Below are positions 9,054-17,328 of a stretch of 64,000 nucleotides of DNA, one piece after another. Every line of letters starts with the position of its first letter. Within the stretch, counting starts at the first letter, position 1. The DNA lies in contig JAWLDA010000001.1 of NCBI GenBank assembly GCA_041686855.1, positions 310,001 to 374,000 of the forward strand, read 5' to 3'. This DNA comes from JAWLDA01 sp041686855. Its GTDB lineage: Bacteria > Bacillota > Limnochordia > DTU080 > RSA5. The translations under genes and the position numbers were made by a program. The notes under the pieces are model-generated. The model was not told where the DNA came from, made no database searches, and worked only from the letters and a program-made list of their open reading frames with translations.

Positions 9054-9845
9054 CTAAGCTCGTATCGATTGAAATTTTGAGAGGTCGTCGAAGCGGTATA
9101 AGACGGTGCGTGAGTCGAGCGCCGTCACGTTCACTCCGTCCACGGCGCTTGGTGATGTCGAGCGCGGGTGAATATAACGGACTTCGTAGGTGTATGGAGG
9201 GTTTACTCGCAATGGTTGTACCCGGTGGCGATTGCGCACGGCTTCCGCTGCGGTCGAGCGTATTTGCCGCTGCGACTCCTCCGGCGTGAGGTGCACGGCC
9301 TTTTGCCAGCCGGTCCCCCATTTTGTGGTAACAGTGTAAATGTTGGGAATTAACCCCTTGGCCTCGACGACGGCTTTGTCGTCGCCGGCAAAGAAGACCA
9401 TGGGGACGCCGTGGTGACCTGCCCGGATGGCGCCGGTGCCGAATTCACCGATGAACACTCCGTTGAAGCGCTTGTAGACAACATTCTTTGACGAACCTGT
9501 GTGGCACAGGGGCGCGTTTGGAATACAGGCCAGGGCGTGCTGTCCTACGTACATAAAGGTGGAACAATCAGGGAGCTCACTCCACGCCTGAACGCGATCT
9601 TCCGGCGCCCGGACGTAACGACCGCGCACGTCCAGCTCGTCAGGGAGTAGCCCGACGGCGCCGTGTCCGTCGAAGACGATGATCTCCGCGTTGGGATCGG
9701 CGTCACAAATACCCTGGATGCAGGCGTTCACTTCGTACGTGAGCAGGCGCATGGCAGGGATCTTAAACGGTTCATCCCCGTACGTTTGGCTAAAGCGCTC
9801 GACGCCGGCCGGACCCTCGAGATCGGTCATGATCATGTGCTTCAT
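9054..9845 (-). CDS. dppA: D-aminopeptidase DppA (peptidase family M55)
   Basis: 263 residues, full length for the family. It is expected to remove N-terminal D-amino acids from peptides, using a di-zinc centre. Visible ligand motifs are TDLEG near the N-terminus (Asp and Glu), FDGHG, VGQHA and GEFGTGA, matching the metal sites of Bacillus DppA. The segment VVFKxKR-like KNVVYKRFNGVFIGEFG and FFAGDDKAVVEA are also family-typical. ATG at 9845 preferred over the GTG three bases upstream because GGAGG lies 8 nt before it. In Bacillus subtilis dppA heads the dipeptide transporter operon; here it sits on the opposite strand facing that transporter. Role inferred: use of D-amino-acid peptides, for example from cell walls. 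Confidence 0.9.
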   Translation of the reverse strand: MKHMIMTDLEGPAGVERFSQTYGDEPFKIPAMRLLTYEVNACIQGICDADPNAEIIVFDGHGAVGLLPDELDVRGRYVRAPEDRVQAWSELPDCSTFMYVGQHALACIPNAPLCHTGSSKNVVYKRFNGVFIGEFGTGAIRAGHHGVPMVFFAGDDKAVVEAKGLIPNIYTVTTKWGTGWQKAVHLTPEESQRQIRSTAAEAVRNRHRVQPLRVNPPYTYEVRYIHPRSTSPSAVDGVNVTALDSRTVLYRFDDLSKFQSIRA

Positions 9846-11346
9846 CACTCACACCTCCGCTTGCGTTCGTCGATGGCGACCAAGGTGGTCCAACATTCGA
9901 GGCGACGACGGGGCCTTCCTTGGTGAGTTGAGCCCAGACGGCCACAACTTCTGGATCAAAGGCAGCGCCGGACTCTGCGCACACCATTTGGTAGGCGCGT
10001 TCGTGCGTGAACGCAGCGCGGTACGATCGGCTCGATGTGAGTGCGTCATACACGTCGGCGACGGCGAGCACTCTGGCCAATTTTGGGATGTCGGCGCCCC
10101 GGAGGCCACAGGGGTAACCTCCACCGTCCCAACGCTCGTGATGGTAGCGAATGATCTCCAGCTCTTTTGCCATGATCCCCACGCTGCGGCAGAGTCTGTA
10201 GCCGGACTGGGGATGTTGTTCGATGGTCCGGCGTTCCTGGGAAGTGAGGCGACCCGGTTTGTTGAGAATCTGGTCCGGCACCTCGATCTTGCCGACATCG
10301 TGCATCAGGCCCCCGATGGCAAGTGCACGCAGCTCGTCCGCCGAGAGGTGAAGCGCCTGGCCGATGCGGACTGCAGTCACCGCAACCCTATAGCTGTGAC
10401 CGGCTGTGTACAGGTCACGTGCTTCGGTGGCCATAACAAGCGCTTGGACACTGGGCGAGAGTCCGACATCCAGGCGGTCGATTGGATCGGCGAGTAACAG
10501 TCCCCGTACGGACTCCTGAAACGAAGCGCCGCGCACGTACTGGTAAAAGACGCCGACCAAGAGTGCGGCGACTGCAAAGACAAGCAGGAAGTGATAAATC
10601 CACCAGCTGAGGCGCCACAGTTCGGCCTGCGTCATAATCCACTGCGCGCCGGCCAGCCAAAGCGCAGCAAAGACGATGGCGTAGGGGAGAGGCATGCGAG
10701 AGTAGACAAATGAGCGCCAATACCGCATCGAAGCTATGATCAACAAAGCAATGGTGATGACCGTAACGATCCAAACCAATGGCGGCGTGTCAACGGGGAT
10801 GGCGCTCCAAAGATCTGGGCGGTAGAGTCCGAGCGCAACCACGAGGAGCATCAGGCCGGTCCACCACGTGGTTAAGCCTCCTTGAGAACGACCCACGCGT
10901 CGCACCACAAAGGAGTCGGATGAGAGTGACGAGAGGAAGAGCCAAACCGACGTGACGGCGACGCTAAGCTGAGCGGCGATCGTCGGTACTGGGCTGGGCG
11001 CCAGCAGGAAACCGGGGGTAGAGAGCCCATGGAGTGTGAAGAAAAAGGCCAACGAGATAAAAGCGGTAGACAAAAACGTGACTTGGACGTTGCGCTGTGC
11101 TTTGGCGGCCAGCCCGACGAGGATTGCGAAGAGACCGGCGAGCATTGAGGCCGCGCTCACGATGATGAAGTGGTTTGTGGGCATGCGAAAGAGCGTGTCA
11201 AAGGCCGATTGCTCTATCGATACGAATGCGACCAACGGAGCGGCCGCCGCCAACAGCGGAAATGCCGCCAAGAGCCCCAGTCGCGCCCGGTTCGTCAATC
11301 TCTCCACCCCGCCTGCGGCAAGATCGCTGCACAGGCAGCCCCACAC
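9790..11346 (-). CDS. Membrane-bound HD-GYP domain protein (putative cyclic-di-GMP phosphodiesterase)
   Basis: About 518 residues. The N-terminal half has seven or eight hydrophobic helices (about 18-290), a membrane sensor region. The C-terminal half (about 320-490) is an HD-GYP domain with the catalytic HD pair in LMHDVGKIEVPDQIL, the HHERWDGGGYPCGL GYP motif and VADVYDALTSSRSYR. All expected catalytic residues are present, so hydrolysis of cyclic-di-GMP is likely. Start uncertain: GTG 11346 has GGAG 6 nt upstream; GTG 11307 is an alternative. The last 56 nt overlap the start of dppA in another frame, leaving an odd proline- and charge-rich tail that is probably not functional. Confidence 0.85.
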   Translation of the reverse strand: MWGCLCSDLAAGGVERLTNRARLGLLAAFPLLAAAAPLVAFVSIEQSAFDTLFRMPTNHFIIVSAASMLAGLFAILVGLAAKAQRNVQVTFLSTAFISLAFFFTLHGLSTPGFLLAPSPVPTIAAQLSVAVTSVWLFLSSLSSDSFVVRRVGRSQGGLTTWWTGLMLLVVALGLYRPDLWSAIPVDTPPLVWIVTVITIALLIIASMRYWRSFVYSRMPLPYAIVFAALWLAGAQWIMTQAELWRLSWWIYHFLLVFAVAALLVGVFYQYVRGASFQESVRGLLLADPIDRLDVGLSPSVQALVMATEARDLYTAGHSYRVAVTAVRIGQALHLSADELRALAIGGLMHDVGKIEVPDQILNKPGRLTSQERRTIEQHPQSGYRLCRSVGIMAKELEIIRYHHERWDGGGYPCGLRGADIPKLARVLAVADVYDALTSSRSYRAAFTHERAYQMVCAESGAAFDPEVVAVWAQLTKEGPVVASNVGPPWSPSTNASGGVSDEAHDHDRSRGSGRRRAL

Positions 11347-11452
11347 CACACGCTCCGGAATGAGCGCCGCCTACACTACTTGGTTAAGTTCGCGAACGTT
11401 TCCTTCCTGCCGGTGACGCGGTGCGGGGCTATATGCTGCGTATGTTAGAGCC

Positions 11453-11671
11453 TCACTCTAGTCCCTTTTCGATAGCGGCTGCCACATCCTGTGCCAACTC
11501 GACAGGGACGGCGATCCCTTTCTTGCTGGGGCGCCATTCGTCCTCATCATCGGCCCAAAATGTGCGTATGTCGATGTAGGTGCGATTCCCTTTGCTCACC
11601 CGTTTTACAAAGATTCTCTCGGCGCCTTTGTCGAGCTCCGCCAAAATCTCCTCTGAATCCCAAAATGCCAT
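11453..11671 (-). CDS. PC4/p15-like single-stranded-DNA-binding coactivator domain protein
   Basis: 72 residues. The core IFVKRVSKGNRTYIDIRTFWADDEDEWRPSKKGIAVPVE matches, in pieces, the bacterial PC4-like fold: VDIR-type strand, the D-x-x-EWRP turn, and KKGIAVP before the C-terminal helix. Such proteins bind single-stranded DNA or RNA and act in transcription or nucleoid organisation; the exact role here is unknown. The ATG at 11671 is preceded by a very strong GGAGGAGGGG at about 11682-11691. It lies about 105 nt upstream of the HD-GYP gene and 120 nt after the LanC-like gene, in the same direction. Confidence 0.75.
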   Translation of the reverse strand: MAFWDSEEILAELDKGAERIFVKRVSKGNRTYIDIRTFWADDEDEWRPSKKGIAVPVELAQDVAAAIEKGLE

Positions 11672-11791
11672 AAGCGAAAGACCCCTCCTCCGATTCCTTA
11701 CAAAGTGCTCATGTGTGGCGATGTTTCTATACTTTCATGGCGTGGGCCTTGTTAGACCCTTCGGTTACATGCGGTCAATTGCAAGCGCACA

Positions 11792-12973
11792 TCACAATAT
11801 CGGCATCGTCAGCTGTTTCGGATCGAGGAGGCGAAGGTAAAAGTGACCGGTGCCGGCTGCTCCACACAGATAGTCGGGAGACGTGTGACCGGGGACGTCG
11901 GCTTGCCACGCCACGCCTTCAGCGGTTTCGATGCGGTACGTTTCTGCGAGGTCAGCGAACTCCCCGGCGCGGTCTAACCAGAGGGAGTCGCCGGTGAGGT
12001 TGTACAACTCAAGGAACAGTTCGGCGTTGCCGGCTAGACCGTGGCACTGACAAGGGTTGGAGCGGACATCTTTGTACTGGTACGTGGCTTCTCCCGCAAG
12101 GCGCGCTGCATTCAGATGATGGGTCTCACGACTAACAGCGTACGCTCGAGTAAGGAAGAGTCCGACACCGGCGGCCCCGCGACACCATTGGCACTGCAGT
12201 GATTCTGGCTCTCCGAATTCTGACGGCCAGTTGAGTCCGCCGTGGTCACTCTGAGCATGGTTGACTAACGTCGTCGCAGCTTTGCTGGCGACGTCGACCC
12301 ACTCGGCGTCTCCTGTGGAGAGGGCAAGCGCGGCAAAGAAGTGACCGATTCCGGCGGTGCCCCGGCAAAACCCTGGAACGAAGGGACGTCCGGTACGTGT
12401 GGCATTCACAGGCCAGAAGAGCCCCGCCTCACTCTCTGTGGCGACGGATTTTAACCAACGCGCGTAAGTTTGCGCACCGTCGAGAAAACGTTCGTCGCTG
12501 GAGGCTTCCCACAGGCGCAGAAGGAAGGTGCCGACTCCTGCCGTTCCAAAGAGAAAGCCGGTGCGCGGCCCTGGGCCGGTCGTAAGTGTACGCTCGCCTA
12601 AGGCGACGGCTTCCCTGAGAGCCTGCTGGTCTTGCGAAACAGAGTGAATGCGCAGCCAGGCGAGGCCGATCCCGGCCATGCCGTAGCCGACGCTTGTGTC
12701 CGAGGGAAGACGGTGCGGCGCAGACGACCACTTCGCTGCACCCAGCGCTAGAGCGAGCGCGTGCTCATCTCCACGCACGCGGTGGTAGTCGGCGAGGAAG
12801 AGCGGGATCCCGCCAACGCCGTTAAAGAGATTGGGGTCGTAGTGTAGCTCGTCTTCGTAGTTTAATGTCTGCCACCGGACGCCGTCTGCGACCGGCTCGG
12901 CGGTGCGGGCGATATAGCGAAAGATGGAATCGGCGCAATCGGTGGCGATGCGTCGGTGTTTTTCGGGGAGCAT
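11792..12973 (-). CDS. Stand-alone LanC-like (lanthionine synthetase C-fold) protein
   Basis: About 393 residues of an alpha/alpha-barrel with the repeated GxxG motif of LanC proteins: YGMAGIGLAWL, FGTAGVGTFLL, CRGTAGIGHFF, CRGAAGVGLFL, CHGLAGNAELFL and CGAAGTGHFYL. The zinc site of NisC-type cyclases looks intact: the cysteine in QWCRGAAG (near 261) and the Cys-His pair in QCHGLAG (near 308). Catalysed reaction unknown: LanC enzymes cyclise dehydrated peptides, but no LanB or LanM dehydratase and no obvious precursor peptide are nearby. Start ATG 12973 preferred from family length; an ATG at 13018 would add 15 residues. Next gene upstream, in the same direction, is a sugar-type binding protein. 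Confidence 0.8.
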   Translation of the reverse strand: MLPEKHRRIATDCADSIFRYIARTAEPVADGVRWQTLNYEDELHYDPNLFNGVGGIPLFLADYHRVRGDEHALALALGAAKWSSAPHRLPSDTSVGYGMAGIGLAWLRIHSVSQDQQALREAVALGERTLTTGPGPRTGFLFGTAGVGTFLLRLWEASSDERFLDGAQTYARWLKSVATESEAGLFWPVNATRTGRPFVPGFCRGTAGIGHFFAALALSTGDAEWVDVASKAATTLVNHAQSDHGGLNWPSEFGEPESLQCQWCRGAAGVGLFLTRAYAVSRETHHLNAARLAGEATYQYKDVRSNPCQCHGLAGNAELFLELYNLTGDSLWLDRAGEFADLAETYRIETAEGVAWQADVPGHTSPDYLCGAAGTGHFYLRLLDPKQLTMPIL

Positions 12974-13097
12974 AGGTTGGCGCAAGTTCCTTTCATAGGG
13001 AGTTACGCCAACCTTCATGATCCCCGCTTGCGAACCCTTTTACGACTAAGGTGCTTCTACCACTCCAGGCCGTGGCGTTCGTTTTGGGCCGTCGTCG

Positions 13098-14375
13098 TCA
13101 CTGCAGGCCGTGGCCCTCGCGGTACTCTCGAATGGCCGCGGTCGCGAGCTGCTCCATATTCTCAATTGCGGTGCTCACGGGCTGGCGCCCCCAAATGACC
13201 GCTTCCGCGTCTCTTGCGAACGAGTTCCAAATGTTACCCGTCACCGGCCAGGGGGATCGGGCTGTCGGCAAGTCGTCGAGGAGCAAATGTCGACTGGGCA
13301 CACCCGGAAGGTTGAGCCACTCATCGCGAATGATGCTCAAATGCACAGGCATGCTCCCTGACGTGCGCACGCGCTGGATACGCGCCTCTTCGGTGGCGAA
13401 AAAACGCATCACTTCCCAGGCCTCCGCTTTGTGTTTGGAGCCGCTAAACAAAAATCGCTGGTGGGCGTTGATGAACCCGGCGCGACCGGCGGGACCAGCC
13501 GGCAGAGGCAGGACATCCCACTGGAAGTCGGTATACCCATATACCGTTGCAAAGGCAAAGGTGTTGGTCTGCAACATCGCGACGTTCTGCTCGAGAAACT
13601 GCGGAGTCGTGCCCAACGCTCTGTGACTATCCCAGTCTTGCACGGCGTCCAGGTTTACCATGTCGTTGTAGTAGCTGAGCGCGTTGATGGTGGCGTCGGA
13701 GTTGCCGGTGAAACGGGTCGGATTTGTCCAACTGTCCAGCAAATCGCCGCCAAAGGCCCAAATGGCTGGCACCCAGTTGCGACCCGTCGGGATGCGAAAG
13801 CCGTGACGAACGATCTCCCCGTCTGGAGCGTGCTTGGTGAGGCGGCGGGCGTTCTCTTTGAGATCTTCGTAGGTCCAATTGGCTGAGGGTACTGCGACAC
13901 CGGATTCATTGTAAGCGTCAATGTTGTACATGATCGTACCGGCCTGGGCGTCCATCGGGAGTCCGTACACCTTGCCTTCGACGGTGGTCAAATCAAAGAA
14001 AGGCTGAGGAATGTCCGCAACGAGTTGGGGATCCCGCTCGAGGTACGGCGCCAAATCTTCAAGGAGGCCTTGGCGTCCCCACTCGACGGCGACCCAAGGG
14101 TCCATGTAACCGATGTCTAGAGGAACGTCCCCGGCCACCATCGTCAGCATTTGGTTAACGAGGCTGGTAAGGTGGACGAACTCGATCTGGATGTCTGGAT
14201 GGGTGGCATGGAACATGTCGGCGACCGCTTGCTGTGCTCTGAAGTGCGACTCCGTCGTTTCAGCGACCATGTAGATCGTCGTCGGCTCGGCGCTTGCTCC
14301 GAGGCTTGCAACGGCAAGGAGAACCAGGGCAGCGATGACAATCAGAGACCTCTTAAAGTCCTCGCGTCGAATCAT
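13098..14375 (-). CDS. Extracellular sugar-type ABC transporter binding protein (family 1)
   Basis: 425 residues with a signal peptide (about 8-28, ending SLGASAEP). The mature part has the family 1 pattern: an ETTESHFRAQQAVADMFHATHPDIQIEF opening (given here in part), then GDVPLDIGYMDPWVAVEWGRQGLLEDL, GLPMDAQAGTIMYNIDAYNESG and a late EVMRFFATEEAR helix. ATG 14375 is chosen because GGAGGG lies 7 nt upstream. It should bind a mono- or oligosaccharide outside the cell. No permease or ATPase genes are adjacent, so it must share a transporter encoded elsewhere. Divergent from uxaC across a 270-nt gap, which suggests a uronate or related sugar as ligand, by context only. Confidence 0.88.
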   Translation of the reverse strand: MIRREDFKRSLIVIAALVLLAVASLGASAEPTTIYMVAETTESHFRAQQAVADMFHATHPDIQIEFVHLTSLVNQMLTMVAGDVPLDIGYMDPWVAVEWGRQGLLEDLAPYLERDPQLVADIPQPFFDLTTVEGKVYGLPMDAQAGTIMYNIDAYNESGVAVPSANWTYEDLKENARRLTKHAPDGEIVRHGFRIPTGRNWVPAIWAFGGDLLDSWTNPTRFTGNSDATINALSYYNDMVNLDAVQDWDSHRALGTTPQFLEQNVAMLQTNTFAFATVYGYTDFQWDVLPLPAGPAGRAGFINAHQRFLFSGSKHKAEAWEVMRFFATEEARIQRVRTSGSMPVHLSIIRDEWLNLPGVPSRHLLLDDLPTARSPWPVTGNIWNSFARDAEAVIWGRQPVSTAIENMEQLATAAIREYREGHGLQ

Positions 14376-14645
14376 GGCATATCCCTCCATATTTCGTGAT
14401 CGCCGAAGCCGTTTGAGGCCCGGTATGGCGGTATTAGCTTAGAGGGAGTGGAATCCTCCAAATTGCCAAAAGAAACGACGAAGACTGACATCTGGAATAC
14501 GGGATTCGAAACCAAATGGGGTATCGTGGTCTTCCTAGGAAACAGACTGGGGAACGGCGTATCACAACTGGTAGAGTCTGCCGCGTGGCGAGAGGCTAAT
14601 CGATAACACTAGCCAACGTAGCCGGCGCGGCGCGAAGGGTGATGG
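14376..14645. other. Divergent intergenic region between a sugar-binding protein gene and uxaC
   Basis: 270 bases with no convincing gene. It must carry promoters for both directions. One perfect 10-bp palindrome, TTCCTAGGAA, lies at 14532-14541 and is a possible operator. I did not find a -35/-10 pair I would defend, and no riboswitch-like conserved core. Confidence 0.3.
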
Positions 14646-16064
14646 TTGCCTGTGTGGAGATTAGATCAAAATCGCTTTTTCTCGGCGGAGCCCTCTCAAC
14701 GCTCCGTTGCACGTCGCTTGTACGCCGAGGTTAAGGGATTGCCCCTCGTCTGCCCTCATGGACACGTACCGCCAGAGTTGTTGGGCGACCCCAAGGCTCG
14801 CCTTGCTTCTCCGGCCGAGCTCTTTATCATTCCCGATCATTACGTGACCCGCATGCTTTACAGTCAAGGCGTCCCGCTCGAAGATCTTGGTGTGCCCAGC
14901 ATCGACGGCTCTGAGGTCGAAACCGATCACCGCAAGGTGTGGCGTCGCTTTGCCGAACGCTTCCACCTATTTCGCGGTACACCAACCGGACTGTGGATAA
15001 AGGACGAGTTGATTACGGTCTTTGGGATCACGGAGAGGTTGGACGCTCAAAGCGCGGATCGGATCTACGATCAACTTGAAGCCCAGTTAACCAAAGAGGA
15101 GTTCACTCCAAGAGCGCTCTTTGAGCGCTTTAACATCGAGGTGCTTTGCACGACAGATGCCGCGACGGACGAACTGAGCCACCACCGCGCCCTGGCTGAG
15201 GACGACGAGTGGGGCGCTCGGGTACGACCCACATTTCGACCGGATGCGGTCATCAATCTGCAGACACCCGGGTGGCGTGAGAACATTGATCGCCTCAGCG
15301 CGGTCTCCGGGGTCGACGCCACGACGTACTCAGGGTACATTCAAGCGCTGGAGGAGCGCCGCTCCTTTTTTAAAGGCCTGGGCGCTACGGCCACGGACCA
15401 TGCTGCCTTGACGGCCGACACGGCCCGACTCCCCGGTCGAGAGGCAGAGGCGATCTTCGCCCGGGCTCTCAAAGGGGAGGCTTCGTCGCAAGACGCCGAT
15501 CGTTTCACCGCACATATGCTCAACGAGATGGCCCGCATGAGCTGTGAGGACGGCATGGTGATGCAAATGCACATCGGCAGCTACCGCAACCACAACGTCC
15601 GAGTGCACGAGCGCTTCGGACTTGATAAAGGCGCCGACATTCCCGTTGCGACTGAGTGGACCCGCGCTCTGGCCCCTATTCTCAACGATTACGGAAACGA
15701 GCCTGGCTTTCACTTAATCCTCATGACGCTTGATGAGAGTACGTACGGACGAGAGTTAGCTCCGCTTGCCGGCCATTACCCGGCGCTGCGGCTGGGCCCG
15801 CCGTGGTGGTTTTATGACAGTCCCAATGGGATGCGGCGGTTCCTCGACCAAGTGATGGAGACGGCCGGCATTTACAACACCGCCGGTTTCAACGATGATA
15901 CCCGCGCCTTCGCCTCGATTCCCGTGCGGCACGACATGTGGCGTCGAGTGACATGCAACTGGTTGGCCGGCGGAGTTGTCGAAGGAGTTCTCGAAGAAGA
16001 GGAAGCCGCTGAGATGGCCCACGAACTGGCGTACGCGCTCGCCAAGAAAGCGTATAAGTTGTAA
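14646..16064 (+). CDS. uxaC: Glucuronate isomerase (UxaC family)
   Basis: 472 residues, the usual size of uronate isomerase, which converts D-glucuronate to D-fructuronate (and galacturonate to tagaturonate). It belongs to the amidohydrolase superfamily. Family landmarks: the metal-binding HxH in CPHGHVPPELL near residue 37, FNIEVLCTTDAATDEL near 170, MQMHIGSYRNHN near 305, PPWWFYDSPNGMRRFLD near 388 and the C-terminal RRVTCNWLAGGVVE. The start is TTG at 14646, with AAGGGTGATGG just upstream; no in-frame ATG is near. Followed after 52 nt by an MFS carrier. Together with the heparinase-like proteins at 59.6-64 kb it points to uronic acid catabolism. Confidence 0.88.
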   Translation: MPVWRLDQNRFFSAEPSQRSVARRLYAEVKGLPLVCPHGHVPPELLGDPKARLASPAELFIIPDHYVTRMLYSQGVPLEDLGVPSIDGSEVETDHRKVWRRFAERFHLFRGTPTGLWIKDELITVFGITERLDAQSADRIYDQLEAQLTKEEFTPRALFERFNIEVLCTTDAATDELSHHRALAEDDEWGARVRPTFRPDAVINLQTPGWRENIDRLSAVSGVDATTYSGYIQALEERRSFFKGLGATATDHAALTADTARLPGREAEAIFARALKGEASSQDADRFTAHMLNEMARMSCEDGMVMQMHIGSYRNHNVRVHERFGLDKGADIPVATEWTRALAPILNDYGNEPGFHLILMTLDESTYGRELAPLAGHYPALRLGPPWWFYDSPNGMRRFLDQVMETAGIYNTAGFNDDTRAFASIPVRHDMWRRVTCNWLAGGVVEGVLEEEEAAEMAHELAYALAKKAYKL

Positions 16065-16116
16065 GCGCTGTGCTTAGAAGTTGAGAGGGTATGTGGATGT
16101 TTAGTCCGGGGCGGGC

Positions 16117-17328
16117 ATGGGGTGTGAGACGACGTTGAGACCCGCGCAATTGGTCGTCTGGCTCCTGCCGATGGCCATTGTCTCTTTCTTTAATTCCGTT
16201 CAGGGTGTCGCGTTGCCGCAGGTGATCGACACCCTGAACCTCTCGTACTCGCAAGCGAGCCTACTCATCGTCGTCATCCAAATGTCGGGGTTTGTCTCGA
16301 TGGTTGGCGGAGGGCTTTTCATCGACCGTATCGGTGTTCGCTCCGTGCTCCTCGCGAGTATCGGACTCTTTACGCTCGCCGGTCTTTTGACGGGCCTAAC
16401 GTCACAGTGGGTCCCTACCCTGCTTGCTTTCGGTGCGATGGGCGTGGGGGTGGCCATGATCGGGACTTCCGTAAACACTGCCATGGCGCGAACAGGCGAG
16501 CGACGAGCGTTTTATCTTGGTGTCATGCACTCAACGTACGGGTTGGTCTCCATTGCGGCGCCACTCATCGCCGGCGTCGTCGTGGCGGCGCTTCCTTGGC
16601 AACGCTACTACCAGGGGGTGGCGATTGCGGCCGTCTTTCTTGGGGCGGTGGTGCTGGCGCGCGGCGCTCGCAGCGGCGCGGAGGAGGACGAGAAGGAAGC
16701 GGTCGCCGCAACGCGTGAAGATGACTCGCACCCTGCCGCCGTCACCCTCGGGTGGACGATGTTACGGAGAATAATACCGATCTGTTTTGGGATATTCTGC
16801 GTCGTGGGGATCCAAAGGACGCTGGTGACGTGGGGATACCTCTTTGTTGTCGAGAGCTACGAGAGCTCGCACGCCGTCGGGAGCGTGGCAGCCGCTCTCT
16901 TGTGGGTCGGCATCTTCTCCGGCCGATTGGGGAATATCCCTTTGAGCCTCCGGTGGCCTGCAAGTCATCTTTTAAAGTGGTCGGCCTTTTCAAGTCTTTT
17001 ATTCGTCGTCCTCGAGTGGGGAGCGCCAAGCGTTCTCGCCGCCTTTGCGCTCATGATCGCTCTGGGCATTGGTGTGAGCGGCGCCTTTCAACTCGGTACG
17101 ACGTGGGCAGCCGAGTTGGCTCCAGCGAGCATCGGGGCCGCCAGTAGCTTTGTCATGGCATCCGCAACCTTAGGCGGGGCGCTGTGGCCGTGGATGACAG
17201 GTCTCCTCGCTGACGTCGTGGGGATCGGCGTGCTGCGGTGGTTGGTGGTCGCGGGAATGTCGATGGCCGGCGTTACGTTCGCGTGGGCGTCCGCTCGGGG
17301 AGAGGCGAGTATGGGAAACGTATCGTGA
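16117..17328 (+). CDS. MFS family transporter
   Basis: 403 residues with about twelve hydrophobic helices and an early GGGLFIDRIGVRSVLL loop, the MFS motif between helices 2 and 3. A charged central loop (GAEEDEKEAVAATREDD) separates the two halves. Substrate not readable from sequence; the position 52 nt after uxaC suggests a uronate, sugar or efflux role by context only. The ATG at 16117 has a G-rich GGGGCGGG upstream. Its last 56 nt overlap the 3' end of the convergent sensor kinase gene, so the two transcripts are antisense to each other at their ends. Confidence 0.85.
   Translation: MGCETTLRPAQLVVWLLPMAIVSFFNSVQGVALPQVIDTLNLSYSQASLLIVVIQMSGFVSMVGGGLFIDRIGVRSVLLASIGLFTLAGLLTGLTSQWVPTLLAFGAMGVGVAMIGTSVNTAMARTGERRAFYLGVMHSTYGLVSIAAPLIAGVVVAALPWQRYYQGVAIAAVFLGAVVLARGARSGAEEDEKEAVAATREDDSHPAAVTLGWTMLRRIIPICFGIFCVVGIQRTLVTWGYLFVVESYESSHAVGSVAAALLWVGIFSGRLGNIPLSLRWPASHLLKWSAFSSLLFVVLEWGAPSVLAAFALMIALGIGVSGAFQLGTTWAAELAPASIGAASSFVMASATLGGALWPWMTGLLADVVGIGVLRWLVVAGMSMAGVTFAWASARGEASMGNVS

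Noticed and set aside
9679..10497. 272-residue open frame on the plus strand
   Set aside because: It lies antisense to the HD-GYP and dppA genes, both with clear family motifs, and has no recognisable sequence of its own.
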